Source: Drosophila pseudoobscura
Taxonomy: Eukaryota > Arthropoda > Insecta > Diptera > Drosophilidae
NCBI RefSeq assembly: GCF_009870125.1
Contig: NC_046680.1
Coordinates: forward strand, 17,069,501 to 17,133,500
Length of the DNA stretch: 64,000 nucleotides
Direction: 5' to 3'
Shown: positions 60,166 to 64,000 of the stretch, in pieces
Layout of the letters: every line of letters begins with the position of its first letter
Position numbering within the stretch: position 1 is the first letter of the stretch
Position numbers and translations under genes: made by a program
The notes under the pieces: generated by a model
Seen by the model: the letters and a program-made list of their open reading frames with translations, nothing else
Databases searched by the model: none
Told to the model about the DNA's origin: nothing

Positions 60166-61390
60166 ATGTTGTTGCTACTCCGTTCCTTGCGAATCCAGCG
60201 AACAATGGCATTCTATGCTGTGGCGAATGGGCGAAAGGCGGGCATCTATGACACTTGGGACAAATGTGAGCAGCAAGTGAAGGGCTTCAAGAATGCAGTG
60301 TATAAGAAATTTAACACACGCCAGGAAGCGGAGCAATTCATTAACATTAAAGGATCCTACGCACCCCACGAAGTAGCAGTGCCACTGGGACAAAAGCAGC
60401 CTCCGCCAGCCAACTGGGGCACTATAAAGCCACAGAAGCCTCAATATACAGAAGCATGGCCGGACGAAGATCACGACCTGGTGGAGGACGAGCTGGTAAG
60501 CAAGACAATATGTTCGGCTGCGATTAAGGCTTCATATTTTTGTTTGTTTTACTTCTAGAATGCAGCCATGAATGAAGTGGAGGGAGATGCGAAACCAGCT
60601 AGCAGCAGTAATCTGGTAACCAAGAACAGAACTTTAGTTTGACATGTATGAGTTAAACTCTCTTTTTCGTTCTATGTGGCGACAAAGAAACGCAAAGGGG
60701 ACGACAGCGACGATAGGCAAAAGAAAGTACCTCGTCATGTATCCCGAGTTGCGGAAGCAGCTGGCCTCAAGCACGTCGGTGAATTTGTTTTTGAAATCGA
60801 CACCGAGGGTTATGTCATTGTATACACAGACGGCTCTTGTATAGGAAATGGTCGTAAGGGTGCATGTGCCGGGTATGGAGTCTATTTTGGCGACAATCAC
60901 AAGCTGTAAGTAAGTGGAAGCCACCGTCGGAAAGCTATTAAATTCTTTGCTAAATGCCCATGCAGAAATGCAGCTAAACCAGTGAGCGGACGCGTCACAA
61001 ATAACGTGGGCGAGATACAGGCAGCGATTCATGCCATTAAGACAGCACGGGATTTAGGCATTGGGAAGCTTTGCATTTACACGGACTCTCAGTTCCTGAT
61101 CAACTCTATAACCTTGTGGGTGCAAGGCTGGAAGAGGAGAGGCTGGATGTTGGCAAACAATCAGCCGGTAAAGAATGTAGTGGATTTTAAGGAGCTGGAC
61201 GAGCTACTCCAAAACAAGGACATCAAAGTAAAATGGGTTTGTATTTCGCTTACATTGATTTTTTTTTTTTGTTATGTATTGTTTCCGTTAGAACTATGTG
61301 GAGGCCCACAAGGGCATTAAAGGCAACGAAATGGCTGATAAATTGGCGCGACAAGGATCCGCTCTGTACAAAGAACTGAATTTGAAATAA
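60166..61390 (+). CDS. rnh1: ribonuclease H1
   Basis: Exons 60166-60495, 60559-60615, 60688-60905, 60966-61236 and 61292-61390 give 324 residues in matching phases. The N-terminal hybrid-binding domain (~15-60) is FYAVANGRKAGIYDTW...FNTRQEAEQFI. The RNase H domain has the four catalytic acids: D177 (VYTDGS), E218 (NNVGEIQA), D242 (CIYTDSQ) and D308 (GNEMADKLA). It removes RNA from RNA/DNA hybrids in nucleus and mitochondria. Two in-frame starts are present: ATG 60166 adds a Leu/Arg-rich 13-residue presequence (MLLLLRSLRIQRT), and ATG 60205, in a better context (CGAACAATGG), starts MAFYAV. This matches the known dual mitochondrial/nuclear use of RNase H1. KKRKGDDSDD near residue 130 may aid nuclear import. 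The acceptor of exon 3 (ACAAAG) is weak. Confidence 0.95.
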
Positions 61391-61910
61391 TCATCAATTG
61401 GACATTACTTTTTAAATTTCGCGCTCAAACCAAAGTATTGAATTCAACCGTTATGGCAACACCAAATAAAATGAAATAGACTCATGTGCCGAGAAATCGG
61501 CAACAACATGTGCGCGGCTTGAGCAACATTTGCATACCCTGGGGAAATGGGTATTATAGAACTGAGAGAATGTTTGTCATTTCAGTCTCTGTTTTAAAAC
61601 TATTTCAACGACATTTTATTGTCTTCTCACAGAGACCAAGAATAAGTATCAGGATCAGGATATATATACAAGATACTAATCAAATGATAAAAATCAATAT
61701 GGGAAAAGGTCTTTACTAAGGTTTAAAAACAGTATCTTCATATACAAGCAAGAAATGACGTGACATTCCAACTTACTTACGTTGCCACTGTTTTCTGTTG
61801 ACATTTTTGGTTTATACCTTGTTTTAGACACAATAAAATACACAAAAGATCTTAAAGTAGCTAATATCATAGAACCATTATTCATTAATGGGAAAAAATG
61901 ATGTGGGTAG
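61391..61910 (+). other. rnh1 3' region up to the duplication junction
   Basis: Short 3' UTR with AATAAAATGAAATAG near 61466, then AT-rich sequence without coding support, ending in a truncated repeat copy (61780-61914). Confidence 0.5.
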
Positions 61911-61914
61911 AGCT
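61780..61914 (+). repeat. Motif-1 repeat copy 7, cut off at the duplication junction
   Basis: Left half only: GTTGCCACTGTTTTCTGTTGAC, GGTTTATACCTTGTTTTAGAC, and finally ATGTGGGTAGAGCT, at which point the family normally goes on with AAGGG or GAGAG. Instead the sequence changes to copy B of the duplication. Confidence 0.65.
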
Positions 61915-64000
61915 TGATGGCAATTTGCAAAACCTTAAACCGAATAAAAGTCTTTAATCTAGTTTAGCTAGCACGCATGCTATTCCCATCTTGTCGATGA
62001 TGGGATCGTGATCCCTCGGCAACCTCTACACTTGAGATGCTGGATACCATGATCAGGACCATGATCGATACAACCAACCCCTTTAGTCAAGCCCTAGTTA
62101 CTTACTATTTAACTTACTGTTTAACTTACTCGTTTTTCGCTTCGAGGATCGTTAAACTCCCCTGTTTAGATATTTTCTACCACGTAAATACCCTGTAAAT
62201 ACATAAGTATATCAAATGGCATACATTTTGTGATTGTATTTTATAGTTACACCCATACCAATAACCATAACTATACACATACACGTACACGTACACACAG
62301 ATATACAGTATAATTAAATAATAAACTTATTGTAACTACCGTAGGGCAAAACGAGCCAAAAAATTAAGTTTATAAAATATTGAATTACCAATAATGCAAC
62401 AGTCGTATTTCTATTTTGGATACAGCACTTTGGCATGCACTCGTAATGCGCCAGGCGCAGAACAAAATTAGTTGCAACAATTGCGATGTAACATTCTGTT
62501 TCGATCGCTGTTGGCTTGGCACTGCTTTTCGATCACTTATCACTTATCATCTTACAGCAAATAAATACATTAACAAGTCCATAAAATTGAGAGCAGAGCA
62601 TGGATCGGATCCTGCCTTGCGAAAGGATACTGTCGTGGGATCTTTTTAGCAATCCACTAGTTGAACTTTTGAAGAATCCGTAGGATATATACGAGAATGC
62701 GAACCACATCGACGTACAGTGTGAGAGCGGCAAATACGTATTCCTCCGGACTGAACTGATATTCGTGATTCCCGCCGACGATCTGTTGTGTATCGTAGAT
62801 GAGGAAGAAGCAGGCAATAATGGCCATTAATGACGACATGACTATATTTTCGGTGAGGCTCGGCATGAGCATGTTGCTCAAGCCAAAGATGATGATGCAC
62901 ATCACAAATGTGACTAGGACCCCGCCCATGGCGGTGTAGTCAACTTTCGTTTGAATGGCATAAACAGACAGGCCGATGACCAGGAACGCGGTTACTCCAA
63001 CAGCGATAAGCACCAAGTTGGCGTTCATTACGCTGGAAACGCAGCCCAGCATCAGAGACATTGTCACAGTGAAGATTCCAAGACAAACAAGGTTTGTGGG
63101 ATGAGCGCGTCGGACACCTTCTATACAGACTATCATGATCAGAACTATGATATTAAGGACTGCGGCCACTATGAGCACAACGGGATTCTTCTGCACAAAC
63201 ATTTTTGTTGGCTCGTGGTACAGAAAAAGGCCGATAGTTCCACAGGTGAAAAGCAATTGTACCTGCAAATGTAAGCTAACGTCAATCCCATTATTGATAC
63301 TTGTTTTTATTGGAAGGTACTTACCAGCAGAATGGAATAAACCTTGCGAATGAAGCCTTTGCGTATGGTCTGGTCGTCGAAGTGTATGTTCTTAACCTCC
63401 TCCCCATAGACTTCCTCATACCCATGGGTAGGTACTCGTACTGTGATTTGTTCAGACTCCGAGAGCGGTGCTGCTTTAAACAGCACCGCAGCGTCAAACG
63501 CCTGAGATGTTGTTGATGGTTCTCTTCTCTCAGGCGGTGGCAACGGAATAGGAGGATAGCGTTCATGATTATTGAGGGGCTCTGCGATTAGCGGTTATCA
63601 ATACAAATTTATAAATTCAATATGTACATACATACATGCATATGTATGCAAAATTCTGAGAACTGCCTTCCAGCTTAAAACCTCTAGAGGGACTGAGACT
63701 GTAAAGCACTATGGGCATGGAATTGTCTTGCATGGCCTCCAGCGGGACTTTTGTCTGCTCTGATAATGATGATTTTGTGGTCGTCAGAATGCATTGTACG
63801 TTTAGTCGCAATGAACTTTGCACAAGGCTTATGTATGTAGCCGAAACACCAACAAATTAGATCTGCAGGAACTCATGATCTTCGTTTGAGGGTGGTAACA
63901 CGCACGCTCGATGGTGAATTTGCCCTTAAATCTAAATGATTGGAAGTACTTTCTGAACAAAATGAGAAGAATTGTTCATTTTGATAAACTTATATTTCAA
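61911..64000 (+). repeat. segmental duplication, copy B (runs off the window)
   Basis: Same orientation as copy A (49047-51153). Differences seen include a 29-to-4-base replacement near 62060, an 8-base insertion near 62315, four substitutions in 61911-62656 and four in the lifeguard coding sequence. The spacing between copies is 12,864 bases at the left end and 12,847 in the genes. Confidence 0.95.
62657..63733 (-). CDS. lifeguard/TMBIM-family protein, copy B
   Basis: Exons 63733-63682, 63581-63325 and 63262-62657 repeat the structure of copy A exactly, giving 304 residues. All splice sites are intact and no frame is broken, so both copies look functional. Four coding substitutions separate it from copy A: three change a residue (Val to Leu in the segment after LNIIV, Ile to Val in MGGVL(I/V)TF, Leu to Met in ENIV(L/M)SS) and one is silent. 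The nested gene at 47612-48546 is a much older relative. Confidence 0.88.

Overview
The window is Drosophila nuclear DNA, probably from Muller element C. The evidence is spliced genes with 55-75 base introns, CAG/polyglutamine tracts, the fly core-promoter Motif 1 (GGTCACACT), and proteins clearly matching fly aPKC, Caskin (ckn), Drosha, RNase H1, mitochondrial processing peptidase alpha and FAIM. An obscura-group species is possible but I could not prove it. From memory, aPKC and the drosha/rnh1 block are far apart in D. melanogaster, so their closeness here would be a rearranged order. There are no bacterial features, CRISPR arrays or viral genes, and I found no tRNA or rRNA gene.

Left part (1-21.5 kb). 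A four-exon FAIM gene (+) converges on aPKC (-), which fills 4.5-18.5 kb. Beyond the standard 607-residue kinase, aPKC shows three layers of protein diversification: two alternative exons for the C-terminal tail; a pair of alternative first exons (9.07-10.82 kb) that would replace the Par-6-binding PB1 domain by about 483 low-complexity residues; and an open frame that continues, through a 66-base intron, for about 138 codons past a TGA-C stop, which suggests stop-codon readthrough. Between aPKC and the divergent ckn lies 1.5 kb of short repeats whose outer ends both carry Motif 1.

Middle (21.5-49 kb). ckn (+) has a long non-coding 5' part, then five coding exons with tandem SAM domains. A possible 60-residue membrane protein (-) follows. 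A DUF1647-type, type II membrane protein gene (+, 38.6-48.9 kb) hosts four nested genes on the opposite strand: three calmodulin-like genes in intron 1 and a diverged lifeguard (TMBIM) gene in intron 2.

Right part (49-64 kb). A lifeguard gene (-), a small secreted protein gene (+), the MPP alpha-subunit gene (+), drosha (-) and rnh1 (+). drosha and rnh1 are head to head, and their shared 450-base promoter is largely made of one copy of the same Motif-1 repeat. At 61911 the sequence jumps back to a near-identical copy of 49047 onward, including a second lifeguard gene. This is the junction of a recent direct duplication with a 12.86-kb spacing, and it may be the start of a second copy of the whole lifeguard-MPP-drosha-rnh1 block.

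Exon boundaries were read by eye from splice sites, phase and known protein families. Gene entries give the coding span, with exons listed in the evidence.
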